Shown here piece by piece: positions 36,824 through 50,622 of a stretch of 64,000 nucleotides of DNA (position 1 is the first letter of the stretch; each line of letters begins with the position of its first letter). Location: the NCBI RefSeq assembly GCF_003286085.1, contig NW_020825289.1, positions 8,990,001 through 9,054,000 of the forward strand, written 5' to 3'. The position numbers and the translations under genes are program-made. The DNA is from Drosophila persimilis. Its lineage: Eukaryota; Arthropoda; Insecta; Diptera; Drosophilidae. The notes under the pieces are model-generated. The model did no database searches. It saw only the letters and a program-made list of their open reading frames with translations, and was not told where the DNA came from.

Positions 36824-39800
36824 CTGTGGGAGCGAGAGCACAAGAAATACAATTAATGTTTGGAATTTATAAGATTCGGTTTATATAGATTCGGTTTCTG
36901 TTCGGTGGAAGGCCGAGCACTCCCCCCAACTACAGTAAATGCTGAGCAGGGCTTTTCGGTAATCCATCGTGTGTGGAGCGATGATTACAATATGCCCAGA
37001 GATTGTGGTCCCTCCACTCTGCCACTTCTCCTGCCACCTGCCACCTGCAACGACAACGCCAACGAACTGCAATCAAACACCCCCCGAAAACTCGTGGAGG
37101 CTATCCGGGCGCGGGGGGTAAGGTCAACCCGCTGATGTCTGTCGGTCATTTAGATGGAAATTGCCCCCCAGCCGTGGGCCCTGTGCACCTCTGCTCCCCA
37201 CCAGCCCCACACCATCCCCAGACAACAGACATCAGCCATTACCCATCATCGCCCCATAGCCCCATAGCCACCTTCGCTCCACGTCAGCTCGTGATTCAAC
37301 ATTGCACAATTTCAGATTTTGGTCTTGTTCGTCGTTCGTCGAAAAGCGACAGACGTGAGATTCATGTTAAATTTTTGTCGCTGCACGGGGCCCCTCAAAA
37401 AAGCAAGTTGCAACCACTATAATTTACGAGTAATTCACTTTTATTCTGTGTTTTTTTTTTTTCTTTTTTTGGTATAGAAATTCGAATTCGCTTGGTTTCC
37501 CAGTAAATGAGTGGCTGGAGGGGGGTGCCAAAGGGTACACGGGGTCATTGCTGGAGCCCCATACAGAGCAGATATGGATATCACCTGCACACCTAAACAC
37601 ACGTAAATATGTACATACGTGTGGAGTTGTAACACATCTGAATCATTCCCTGTTCTCCCTGCTCACTGTGCCTCTCGTGGGCCGTCCGTTACTCTTGCCG
37701 TTTGCCTATGCTTTCGCTGTATTCGCTCTCGCGAGAGCGTGTGTACAGAGAGTCTCGCTGAAAGCGAGCGAGTGAGTGGGAAATATCTGTCCCGGAGAAT
37801 ATTTGGCATAGAGCAAAGGGAAACAAAAGAATATGAATGAAAACCCGACAATGAGTAGTCCAAAACCCGACCAATCCCTCGTTAGAGCTATTCTCAATCC
37901 ATCTATCATATATTATATCACCCATAATGGTAATTTAAATCCCTAAATGGTTTATTTTATGAATTTTTTTGGCCAGTTTAAAGCTAATCTTCTAGGAAAA
38001 TATATATTTGTTGTTAGCAGTGGCCAAAAGATGGCACAAAATCACAGAATTAATATTCCGGTGCCTTTTTGTTATTCATTTTTCACTTAGAACTTAATTT
38101 CTCGAAGAAACAGCATAAATATTTATAAGTTGCCTGCAAGTATGCGTAATTATGTAAATTGCGTATTGAGCCCTGGCCCCCAGGGGGCACTGGGGTTCGA
38201 TCTCCGCTCCTACACGACTGTCGCTTCTACCTCAACAATTGGCCGCAAACATTTTATTTGTCGTAATTTGTAAACTAATTTCTGCCGCGGAGAGCCGTGG
38301 TTTCTTCGTGGCTGCAGAAAGGATGGGTGTACGGCTCCGCGATATTGTTACATTGTTGTTGTGTGCAAAGTTTTTCAATTAACTTCATTAATATTCAACT
38401 TTGGGCCACAGCCCAAGGTCTGGCGGAATAAATAAATATTTAAAACTAATATAAAGCTCTGGCAGGTCTTCCTGGCTCTCTGGCACCGTATCGGTGGCCG
38501 TAAGAAGCGGTTCGGTTGCCTCTTTTTGCTCTGTGCCACTCTGCCACTCTGCCACTGCCTCTGATTGGTCACCGGTCGAGTAGTCATAGCTCTGGGCATT
38601 GTCTGGCTGCCATTTAGACGTGCAATTAGAGTGGGTCAAGGTGGTTCACTCAACGCAATGCTCGGCAATGCAACGCAACGCAAACGCCACTGCACAAACG
38701 GCTATAAATAGTCGCCTTGCCTCTCACGTAATGAGAGTCTGGTCTGTCTGAATGCCCCCCTCTACGCCCCTGCTTCCCGTCAAGGACGGGAAAGAAAAAG
38801 CTAAAGAAAGAAAATGTGGAAAAAAGTGTACAAAATGATGGGGGGAAAAAATGTAAGAAAAAGTTCAACCAAACCATTTTCATTTCCTCACAATTTCCGC
38901 AGCAGCCGGAGAGCCCGGAGCCAGCGGAGGTACCGGTGCACCATCTATAGATGTAAAGGACACTTAAGGGATATGCATATATATGTATATATCTAGAGAC
39001 ATAGAGAACTCTCTCTGTGTGGCAGGTTTCCTTTGGTGATTGCAGATATATCTGTGTATCTGCATTCCCGAAGAGAGTTCTAATCAGAAGTTCTGCTTTA
39101 AGGATGCGCACACGGCAATATATACATTTGAAAAGAGCAGAGTGTACATTTATAATAAATATTTGTATTAGATATGGAACTGCAGGAACTTGGAATTCAT
39201 TTGAAAATATTTTGCAGTAACTGCAGCCGTCTGTTTCCGATAGAATTTCCCCTAACATTCCCTTGTCTCCATTTCCTAATGAAAATTCCTGGGTGCGAGT
39301 GTAATTTGGTTTCAGTTTCGGTCCGGGCTTCCCATCCACGCATCGTGGCCATAACCTACTATTATGCCAGCCATTATCATCATCGTCATGATCATCATCA
39401 GCAGCCGTGCAACGCATTCATGGGATTAAACCCAACTAATTTCTGGCCTCCCTCCCTGCCGCCACCAGCGAAAAGCTCACCGCAGCAGAGCCCCAGACTG
39501 GAGCCTGCCAAGGACTGCCATCAAAATGATTATGGCTTCATCGGTGGCTCGGTGGGTGGCTCGGTGCTGGCATATATGACTCCCATTTTAATGTCATTTT
39601 TAGTGCAGCTCTGCAGGTGGCCCGCCCGACGGGTCGCCCATCACGTACAGCACCACCCACGGTGCACAGAACATTCTTTAGGGCAAGTTATTTGCTTGGA
39701 AACTTTGGAATTTCATATCCATGCCGATTCAGTATTCCCAGAACTAATTGCCAATGGAAACCGCCCCACAAACTCCCTATAAATGTAAGCTTTTGGCTCT

Positions 39801-42800
39801 CTCCAAGTATCTGTATCTCTGCTGGCATATCAAATGACAAAAGCATCTTTGGAGGCACAGAACCCGGCAACCTTGAGAGATATGACCATATGACACGGCC
39901 AGAATGAAGGACCAACTGCTGTTGTTGTTTGGGGATGGAGCGGGGGGGGCTATCAAATTACGTCAACAGTTCAGAAATGGGGAAATGGGACACCTGTGCG
40001 GTACCAACAAAAAATGACTTCATTAAGGAAGGGCACGGCACTGTGAAGTCGAAATTCAACAGTTGGTAGACCTTAAACAAGCGCTTTTACTTGTACTTGA
40101 AGCGACCTAATTATTATGTATGCCCCATGTCCATACCATGGGGGGGGGGTTGGGTTGGTCATTGTCATAGCCACAGAGAGGCCCTACACACACACACACA
40201 CAATAGAACCTCACTTGACCTCCCACACAGCACACAGCACATCCCTCCCTCCCTCTAACTATTCTATTGAAATGGGGTTAAGTGCCAGAACAGAACAGAA
40301 CTCTGCATGGCAAAAAGATTTCCAAGAAATAATGGTTGAGAAATAAATAACGAGACAAGGCCAGGACCGGGTCCGGGATCTGGAACTGGAACTGGGCCCA
40401 AGTGCAGTGCCATTGTGGTTGTCCCTGTTGCGGTTGCTGTTGTTTCTATCTCTGCCCCTGAAAAAGTGTCCCACCACACACAAACACACACACACACGCA
40501 CATATGTATGTTTGCATGCATATTGGTTATGATATGCAAAGTGTTTATACGCACAAGAGCGGCCAGCATACAAAGCGAGCAAATAAAAATCCAATTATGA
40601 TGCAATTCCCGCACAAAGCACTATCCCCCCCTGCCCCTTGCCCCTTGCACCACTCCCCTGGTCACAAAAGCAAAGTGAAACTGGGAGAGCAAATTGTATC
40701 TGTGGCATTGATTAAAGTCTCTACAGAATTGCATTAATGGCACTATGCCGGCGGCTTCTTTCGCGATTTTTCAATAATTTCTCTTTGTATCTTTTATCTA
40801 ACTTTTGGCATAAATTTCAACCCTCCTTCTAGGCCACTCTCCGTCTTCGTTGACACAAAACCCTGACGAGAATACCAGCCAGAAAGGCATGACTATACCG
40901 ACTGAGGGGCGCTACCGCATAACGCGGTAAATCTCTTCCTTTCTCTCTCGCTCTTCGCCTGTCGGTAACGCAGTAGAACCTTCCTTTTGCGCTCTACCTC
41001 TTATTCCTTCTCCCTCTTTAATGTCCTCTCTCTCCCCGACTCTGTCTCCTTTTCGGTTAATCTTTAATATCTTGTTGGGTGGAAAATACTCGTTATATCA
41101 CCGTGAATATCTTTAGAAACCCCTTAATATAACCTCATTTATTATCAGTTAAAGAGCACCCCTAGTTTTTTTGATGCTTCCGAGACCTCCAGTTCTCAGT
41201 TTCAACTCAATCTCCACCCATTTCGCTCCCAAGCAATTTTTAGTTTCCAACATATCCCTGGTGTCGTGTCTGGGCTGTCCATATTCTTACTTCTTTCTTG
41301 ACATTTTCAAATTCGAAACTTCCATCTGGCAGCGGGGTCTCTCCTGAAATGTGGCTCCCTTCCGGTCAATGCTTCATGACGGGGCGGAGAGGGCACAGGG
41401 CACAGGGCACTTAATATTCGTTGACATTTCAGTTCCTGTCTGCGCCAGCCCATCAGCCCACCAGCCCCCCACTGGGGAGTCGTGGGGGGGCGGGGGCGTT
41501 ATATGCTACGAAGGATATGTTCATATATGTATGGATGTGTCTGCTTATTGTGACAACAAAATATCGCATCCACATCAAAGCAATTTCAAGGCATACTTCA
41601 GGGCGCCGCCGGCACTTGAGCTCAAAATGCGCCACATGATGAGGCAAAGAGCAGCAACAGCGACAGCGACAGGGACAGGGACAGCGACAGAGAGCGAGAG
41701 AGCAAGGTTCAGGACTTTTGGGTCGTTTCCTATAAATGCCAGTTACATGCACAGCACATACATACACAGTCCCGCGAGTCTTTGAGGCAAATTTCACTTC
41801 GTCACGCAACTTTAATGGCACAAATTCTCAGTAGTTTCTGTACCACAGGACCTTTCGCGGGGGTTAGGTGTTGTTGGCTCTAGTAAAAAGGTTATCAACT
41901 GCCTGCCTGCCTGGGTATTGATTTATTAACGCTCAGCGGAACACATGTCGTATGCGTAATAAGAGGCACGGCGTCAAGGAAGGGGCCACGGATGCGGCAT
42001 GTGCTGACTCACACATATTCCAAATGCCCTTTGTTATAAAGTACATATGGATGGAGGTTCGTGAATGGAAATGGAACGCTTAAAGCTGTCAAAAGGAATT
42101 TAACAGCCCCCGCCTCCGCGAACGCCTGAAAGGAAGAAATTCTCAAGGGAAAATGCCACATGTACAACGCCTTTTGGTTTTCAATTTTAAATCAGTTGGA
42201 GAGGAGAAGGAGTTGCCTGTAAGACAACGACTTGTCGGTTAACCTTTGACGTCTGGCCCCCCCCGCTCTGTCCCGCTCTGTCCCGCTCGTTTCTGTCGCC
42301 TTTTTGCGGTCTCTCTCCGTCTAGAGCCGATTCAATTACAAATTTAATCTATTGGATTTGAAGGAGACTCGCACATGCCCCGAAACGAAACGAACGCACA
42401 TGAAAAGTGTGTCTGGCCAGGATACAGGAGGACGTGGGACAATGCTATCCAGAGACCACACCAGAGCATCATCTCTGGGGATAAGAGGAGCCTCAGCCGA
42501 TAAATCATTAACAAATTTCTGTGGTTGCTTGCAATTAAAACCAAGCGAAGGATGAGCGGGGGACAAGAGCCACAGGACTTGCGAAGGACTAGTCCAGTGC
42601 CGCTGCTAATGCTCATTCATCTCTCAAGCTCTCTGGCCGTCAGACGCTCGTCTCTTAACTGTGGGCTATAAATAGCTAAGGGCCAGCAGATATTCTTCAG
42701 GCGAGAACTGGCAGACGCCCACGCACAATCCCAATAGCAGCGCATCCTACAATTATTATGGCCAGGATGATAAACTGCTGGATGGATGGTTAAATTGTTG

Positions 42801-45800
42801 TCCATTAGCGTTAAATTAGAGAGCAATTATGTTGCCTCTCTCTCGCTCAGATACGGCTACGGCTTTAAAGGTGGTAGCAGCCACCCCCACGGATACATAA
42901 AAAGCAAAATGGTGTACAGTGGCAACATCTTCCGAGGAGGGGGGTTGGGGCGGGCTTCTTTGTGTACCTCCACTGTCGCTGCTTGTATCTTTGTATCTGT
43001 GTATCTGCAGCAATAGCGATTATGTGTTGTAACAAAACGTTTATCTACATTTGTTGGCCCCTTCATCCCCCTCCCCCCGGATTCGTGCCATGAAAATGCT
43101 TCCATTTGTTGCTGCTGCCAGTGCCTGTCGTTTTCTCCATTTAATTTTAAACCCGATTACCCACCCCTACCCTCCCCCCCCTCAACAATCTCCAGGCGAG
43201 CCACCTCCGTCGCACATTGCCAAAATTTGTTGCGCGTGGCAGGTTTTAAACGGCGCGTGCTCAAAGGCAAACACAAAAAAAAACCAAAGGAAATAAAAAT
43301 TCCCTCTGCCGCTGAAAAAACAATGCGAAAGAGCGAGCACGAGTATGAGTGAGTTTTTCGGCAATTAACAACATGGAAGTAGAGATAAAAACAACAGAAA
43401 AAAAACTATAGAGGCAGTAACGAGAGCGTTACAGTCGGTTTAGCGCATTGATTGCCGGTCGTGCCCAGTGGCAAGAAAATGGCCCAAAGGGCCAAAAGCA
43501 GCAGCAACAGCACCAGCGAATGGGGTGAGAGAGAGAGAGAGAGAGCTAAGCAGGTGACAGGCCATTCTGGGAGTACATGTGGCTAACAATTAGGCTAGTG
43601 GCTTGATTAGGCTCACACATAAACAGGCCTACGATTTATACTAATCGTACTACGGATAGACCCAAGTAAATGGTGGGCCCTAAGGTGAGGAGAAATGGCA
43701 CTGCTGACCAACAGGCAGTGGGATGTATCCGGACGTTGATATGCAATCTAGCGGCCCAATTGACAATTGATCCCAGGCCCTGACGCAGGATTCCACTCAC
43801 ATTCCACATTTTTACACCGAAGCCTTCGTAGCGGAATACCTATTTGGTGGGAAATTTTTGCGTCCCATAAAAATAGCTCGGGTCTTAATGGATCGACTTA
43901 TAGCCGGTCCAGAAAGGGCTGCAACTCCGGTGGTGCCTAGTGCCAAGTATAGGACTCGCAATATTCAGCGACGAGGAAGAAGAGGAATCAATTCCCCCAC
44001 TTCTTCTGCCATTGCCCGGCCCTTGGAAATCGTCGTCTTCGGATTTTTGGGGCCGCTTTCCTCACGGACATTTCGGACCTGCCCGAAATCAAGCCAGGGA
44101 CGTTGTCCAAATTCATCCAAGCCTCCGGATGGGACTGCCCTTTACCTGCAGTAAAGGACCTCCTAAAAATGGACCTCCTGTAGGTCCAAGTGAGACTGGG
44201 GGGGGGGCCAGGCTTCCTATCTGGCTTATATTTGCCTTTTTCCGTTAGAAAGTTTAAGAATGCAAGGAGATCGAGGTTATTATACGCCTAAATATTCTCA
44301 TTAAGATTATCCCCAAACTCCCAATAGTTTTGTTGATTTCCTTTATAAGCAATTATTGCATTGATCCGTACAGTGTATCATTTATTGTGTTTGATATACC
44401 TCCTACTATCCACTGCTCGAGCAAATCTCTTTGAAATGTGCTAAAGTCTCGACTCGTTTGCTTAACTTCCATTAGCAGTCGATTTGGCCGCAGACAGGAC
44501 TTAATCGAAGCGTTTATTGATGCGGAAATACCATGAGTTCCATTGCAAGGAGGATTATGGCCACTGGCATCAGTTCTAATGAATTCTAATGACCTTTGCT
44601 GGTTAATGTCCACAGCAAAGGCAAGACCCCACCCCCCAATAGGCCCCTAAACCTGCATGTGAGGGCTGGCAATCGATGCCTGTGGTTTGTGGCATCCGCA
44701 TATAAGGTAGCATACATTAAAGGGACTCCCCGCAGGGACAACGCCATGCCATGGAAATGCAAATGCCAATTGCATGAAGATATGTACAATATATGCAAAC
44801 ATGTGGATAAGTAATGCAATTACCTCCCAAAAACCGACTTCAATGAGACTTCAGAACATGTATATGGTGGGTACATAGGTACATATATCTAATGAAATAC
44901 TTGGCTGTATACTGTTTCTTGTTTCTGGATAATTATGCAAAAAGCTGCAATGTTTTGTGCCTTGAACACAAAAAAAAGTGGCAGACAACAGCAGAGAAAA
45001 AGTGGAAAAAATGAGGGCCCCGTCCTTTGGTGCCGTCGGTGCCCTTTCGCATGTGGGTTAATGTGCAAAATGTGCTAAACAAATGCAAATTGTGTGCTTC
45101 AGTTTTTGGCCTGGCCAACGGACTTGATAAACAGCATGAGGGTCTCGCCATTGTCGCCACCGCCACCGGCACCGACAACGACAGGGCCAACATTCTGCCA
45201 TTCACTTGGCATTTATGCAAATTACTTTCTCCAGCCCAAACTGCATTGGAAATCACTTAGCCAGCCCGGTGGAGGACCGACTAACGAGTGCGAAGGACTC
45301 ATGTCCGTATGCCCAAGTGGCAGTGGAGCCGCAGGAGCCCCCAAGGCTGCCACTGACGTCGAGTGGAGTGTCCTTTAAACAAGCTTGATTTGCACTACCG
45401 ATGCGATCAGTGGCCGAAACAAAACGATGGAAAAAAAACCACTATGCCAATCCATCAGGCAATGAGCGGTGGGGGGAGACAACAACAAGCAGAGGAGAAC
45501 CGCTAAAGGCATTGGGATACCCACTAGAAAAAGAAGGCTCTAATTGGTAATTCGAATGCGATAGACAGCCCCTGAGTCCAGCATACCCTTAGAGCTGTCA
45601 GGTCTACGGGTTACAGGGTACGGGAAACGTATGACAGACCAGCCATTCGAAACGGTCGAGTGACATTTGTCGTGCGATAAATAAATGTGAGGCCATTTAG
45701 ACGACGGCAACAACAGAAACGACAGCAACGACAGCAATGTGTGCTCCAAGTACGAAAACGAATACGAAAACGGGTACAAGTAAATGCATATTTAGATATT

Positions 45801-48800
45801 CAAATTGTTCTAAAAATTCTCGCACTTAAATGTCGAGTACTGTAAATTTATGGGGGCCCCACTCGAGGCATGCCCCACACACAGAGCACATTGAAAAATG
45901 ACTTCAATTAATGGCATAATTAGCATTCATGTCAAACGGAAAGGTTCTTCACCGATTATTCAAATGCCCGAAAAATTTAGTGGGAAAATATTTGAAATGA
46001 TTTTTGATAATTTAATTGGCAACAGATTTGGGGAAAGTTTTTGGCAAATTATCGCATTAAGCAGCTATTAAATTTAATGAATTTTCTGTGGATATATACC
46101 GATGGTTGATCGAATAAAAGATGTGTACAGATGCAGAAAGAAATCAATGAAAATGAGAAACAATTGGCTAACATTATCTTGAGTGTGAGAGAGAGAGAGA
46201 GAGAGAGACAAACTGTTGAAGAACTTTTTTAAACAAAGTTCCATTCGGGAAACGGAAAAGTTTATCGTTCGTTTCGAACCCGCGCGCCACAACAATGGCC
46301 CAGAGAAATCGCACACAAATATCCGAGTAAATATGTAAATATATATATATGTATATATGTTGGTGTGTGCATAAAAAAACTGTTTGCCTGCCGCTGTCTC
46401 ATAAAAGACAACGCCAAATGGGAGCAGAAGCGACATATTATGTTTATTTATGGGTCGCATATGCCATGCATCTGTATCTGCATCTTCATCTGCATCTGTA
46501 TCGTTGTATGGGAGGTGTGCAACATGTTGCAGGGACCCACAAACTTTTCCACCTTTCTCCCGCTGCTGCTGCCTCGGAAAATATTAAATTTACTTGGGCT
46601 CTTTGGGGCCAGGAGAAGGTTGGCGGCTGGCTTTATGGCCACATTACACGTGGCAAATTTTTGACAACTTTTTTCGGGTAGAAACCCAGCACTAAGTCCC
46701 GACCCCGGAAACTTTTTCATTGCGCAATGAAGTAGAAGTGGGGCAGGAGAGAGAGAGAGGGGGAGGGAGACCATAAATCCCGACAAGAGTTGGACTTTTT
46801 GAGAATTTAAGACTCACTTTAAGGCACGTTCTGTCGCTCGACAATGAATCAAAGTTCTTGAACCCTTTCGCAAAAAGGGACAACCAGCCGAAAGGACATA
46901 CAAAAAAGTTGAGAAAAAGAAAAACACACCCAGGAGGGGGTTATAGAGGGGGCGGAAGCAGACACAACAATAGAAGGAAATCATATAAGAAGGAGAGCCA
47001 GGACATGCCACAATAAACTTAAACAAACAAAAATAATTTACTCACAAAAATCGACAAAAAGCATAAAAATAATATTATCAAAGGGATTCACGAAGGATAC
47101 AGACAAGAGACAGGAGAGAGCAGAGAGCAGAGAGCACAAGTACGAGTGTATGTGCATTGGATTAAATAATAAAAACAGATTTCGCATCTCTGCTGAATAA
47201 ATACGAGTATTTCGTAATTAAATTGCCTGCAACGCTGCTTGGGGCAGAGTCGAGTCGAGTAGAGTCTCCTCTCAAGCTGCCAAGGGAATCAAATTAAGTT
47301 TCGGGCCCCAAAAGTAGAGTCGAGCAGGAGCCTTTCACGATGAAGCGCTCTCCACACGACATTTGCTTGGCAAACTTGGCCCAAAGGGACTGCCGGCCGG
47401 ACAGACAGCCCTTAAAATATCAATTAGGATATAAGAGTGGCCCGTAGTCCATGTGTGTGGGAAAACAATTCCCTAGCAAAGGTCACTCGAGTGTTGACAT
47501 TCCAGATGGCTTTCCTTTTTACCGCAGAGACGAGAGATCCTCTAGTAGGACATAGAACATCCATAGGACATGCGGGAAACATCAATTTTGTAAATGGCTC
47601 AAAGGATAAATTGATCTTTCTTCGAATTAAGCGATGGGCAGAGTCGCTGTTACATCTGGCAACGCTGGCAAGTATTCGTATTACAAGCAGTTCAAGCAGT
47701 GCAATTGTAGGCGCTACTGTACTTTCTTAAAAGTGAGGTGTTTGCTGTTGGTTTTTTCCCTTCATATTTTGCCCACACACACACAAAAAAAGACTTACCA
47801 ACTTTGGAAAAGACAAACCATAGGTTAACTTATAAGTACATATCGTACATATGTACAAATGTATGAAGCCAAGTGTACGTTGACTCAAAATAGATTACAC
47901 ACTCGCTACGTGGGCTATTAGAAGTAATTTACTCTTATTATGGTGTGTCGGTGAGTGTGTGTATCTTTGCCCGTGTCCCTGGTTGTGTGTGGGCCGCTCT
48001 TTTGACCACACTTCGAATAAGACATGGGCAAACAATAGCAAGGGGACTGGGGGACAGGGAGACAGGGAGACAGGCACCACCCACCACACCATCGCCACCG
48101 TCTTCACTCGCCATCGCCTGCGTTTGTGGCTCCAATTGACGTCACGCAGCTGCGACTGCTGCTGCTTGACTTTTGATGTTTGCCTGTGGGCCACACGACA
48201 AGCTCAGCCACTGGGCCTTGGGGCAGGAGGAAGGATGGTGGGACGGGACGGGAGAGGGTGAGAATTGTTAAATCGATTAAAGTCAAAGTTTCGTCAGCGA
48301 TGCGTTGTGCCGGGAGTGTTGGGAGTGCCGGGGGTGCCGGAGTGCGTGTGTGGAGGGAGACGGAATCCAAATCCCAGACACAGATAAAGACACAGCCACA
48401 GCAACCACCAGATTAGGTTTCCCTGGCCATTAGTCAGTCCATTATGGCACCTCTACATCAACCACAACATCCAAATCCGCATCCCCATTCTCTTCTCTCT
48501 TACGATCCACTCAGACCCTATCCCCTCGACCCGAAATTGTCCGACTATAAAAAGCAAAGTTTCGCAATCAACAAAAAGTTAAAAGTTGCCATCATACTAG
48601 AAAAGTTTTTCTAATTAGTGGAAGCCATTTCCACCATCGCTTGGTTGTAGATTGGTATTGAGACCGCAGGTGTGACACGGCCAGGTCGGTGGTCGGTGGA
48701 CGGTGGAAAGGCGTCATCGAATCAACCTGGAGCCCATTTTGCATATATGTATATGATAAGCCAAGACTTTAGATATAACCAAGTCAACAGGCAAATGCGT

Positions 48801-50591
48801 CAGTCTGCTTATCAGCGCCACTGGAGATTTAAGATTGAGACAGTCACCAGACGATAGAAACCGAAAGAACCGACTCACTGGGTCACTTTTAATGAATCTC
48901 TCTCTGGCTCTGTCTGCTGACACACACAAGAAAGATACATTAAAAGATACATACATATGTATGATATATGTAGCGCGTGGGCTGCCTTTTCCATTTTCCA
49001 TACGAAAGACAAAGAAATTTACGAGCTTCGCACAAAGAAAAAGCCCAACCAAAAAAATTGCAAGAAAATCACAATTTACGACTAATAAACTGAGTAGAAA
49101 TGAAAATGAAAAGGAAAATGAAAATGAAAATGGGTGCAGAATTATTCACTTTTGTCTGGCAAACAGAGGAGCTGTCACCACAGCCACAGCCAAAGCGCCA
49201 GAGGGCCACAGCGTCACAGCGCCACAGCGCCACATGGGTCTCAAGGGGTGACAACTCTGGCATATTGACAGTCGACAGACAGTCGTCTCCCCCCCTTCCC
49301 TGAAGGCAAACACAGAACTCGAATCGAATGGGATAAATAGCCTGGCTGCCCGTCTGCCTGATGGTATTGTAAGTTAATTGGCTTTGGTTCTCAAACGATA
49401 TTGACCAGGGCCAGTGCCTGTCCGACACTTAATCTATTTTCGATTCACTGTCAACTCATAATAGGTCGCGCCCTCACGTGCCTTGGGAGCTTATCGCGCC
49501 CATCCATACACTATATGGTGGGGAGAAATAAGATAAGTTTCCCACACAGAAAGAGAAAAGGGAAAACTTTTCTCCAAGGCATCAGAGCCAAATATGCGGT
49601 TGCCCTTCTTAATTAGTTGGAAAGGATCTTAACCGAAAGCGGCAGCAGCTTCAAAACAAACTAAAAGAAAACTTTCCAAGTTTGTTTGTAATCAAATGAG
49701 CTCTGAAGACTGCTGTAAACATGGCAAGTAAATCCCATTTGGCATACAAAACGAAACAAGATTGACATTTGAAATCCTGTGAAAAAAGCTTGGATTCCGA
49801 TGGGGATTCAAAGGTATTGGGATATACAAAATACGAAATAAAGGATTCCCTATGGTGGCCTATGGGCTCTGAACATCTCTGAATATTATGGGATAATCCA
49901 GTGGTGCCTGCAGCAATCCTCCCAGCAATTATCCGCTAATAATGTGTCTTATTCTTGGGGGCTGTCTCGCATCGATTTTTCCATGCTAATTGCCACAGCA
50001 ATTTTTGGGGGTTCAAACGGAGGAAAAGTGGAATTACTTGGAGACCAGGAAAGAGCAAATCTGGAACCTCCACTTGGCGTACATACAATTTATGCGATTT
50101 ATAGAAAGGAGGAGAACGAGACCATTGTTGAGGGGTGGTTTTTTTTCTTTTTCCTCTGCCGAAGGTCGTTGCTTTTATTGGATGTACTCGCACGAACACA
50201 CACACATACAATATACAATATACAATATACATACATATATATTGTATATTCAACGTTTCTTTTCATTCGGTTTTTCTTTACATTTGGCCAAACAATTAAA
50301 TTTTTCACTGTGTGAATATTTCTTTTCATTTCGTTCTCGCTTCGGGCGGGGCCGGGGTCGGGGCCGGGGCTGGTTTTGAGCAAAATTATGATTATTTATT
50401 TAGGCCGAAATTTGTTGGCCACTTTGCGATGAAGAAAACGCCAAATTATGCGCCGTAACTTTTGTCGGGGGGCAGGGAGTGCGCCACTGACTCACTTTCG
50501 CAAATCAAAAATCGCAAAATACGAACATTTACACATAATTTATCAACATCCGTCAAAAGTTTAGTTGACGTCACGCGGCAGGGTATTATCT

Positions 50592-50622
<31 letters not shown>

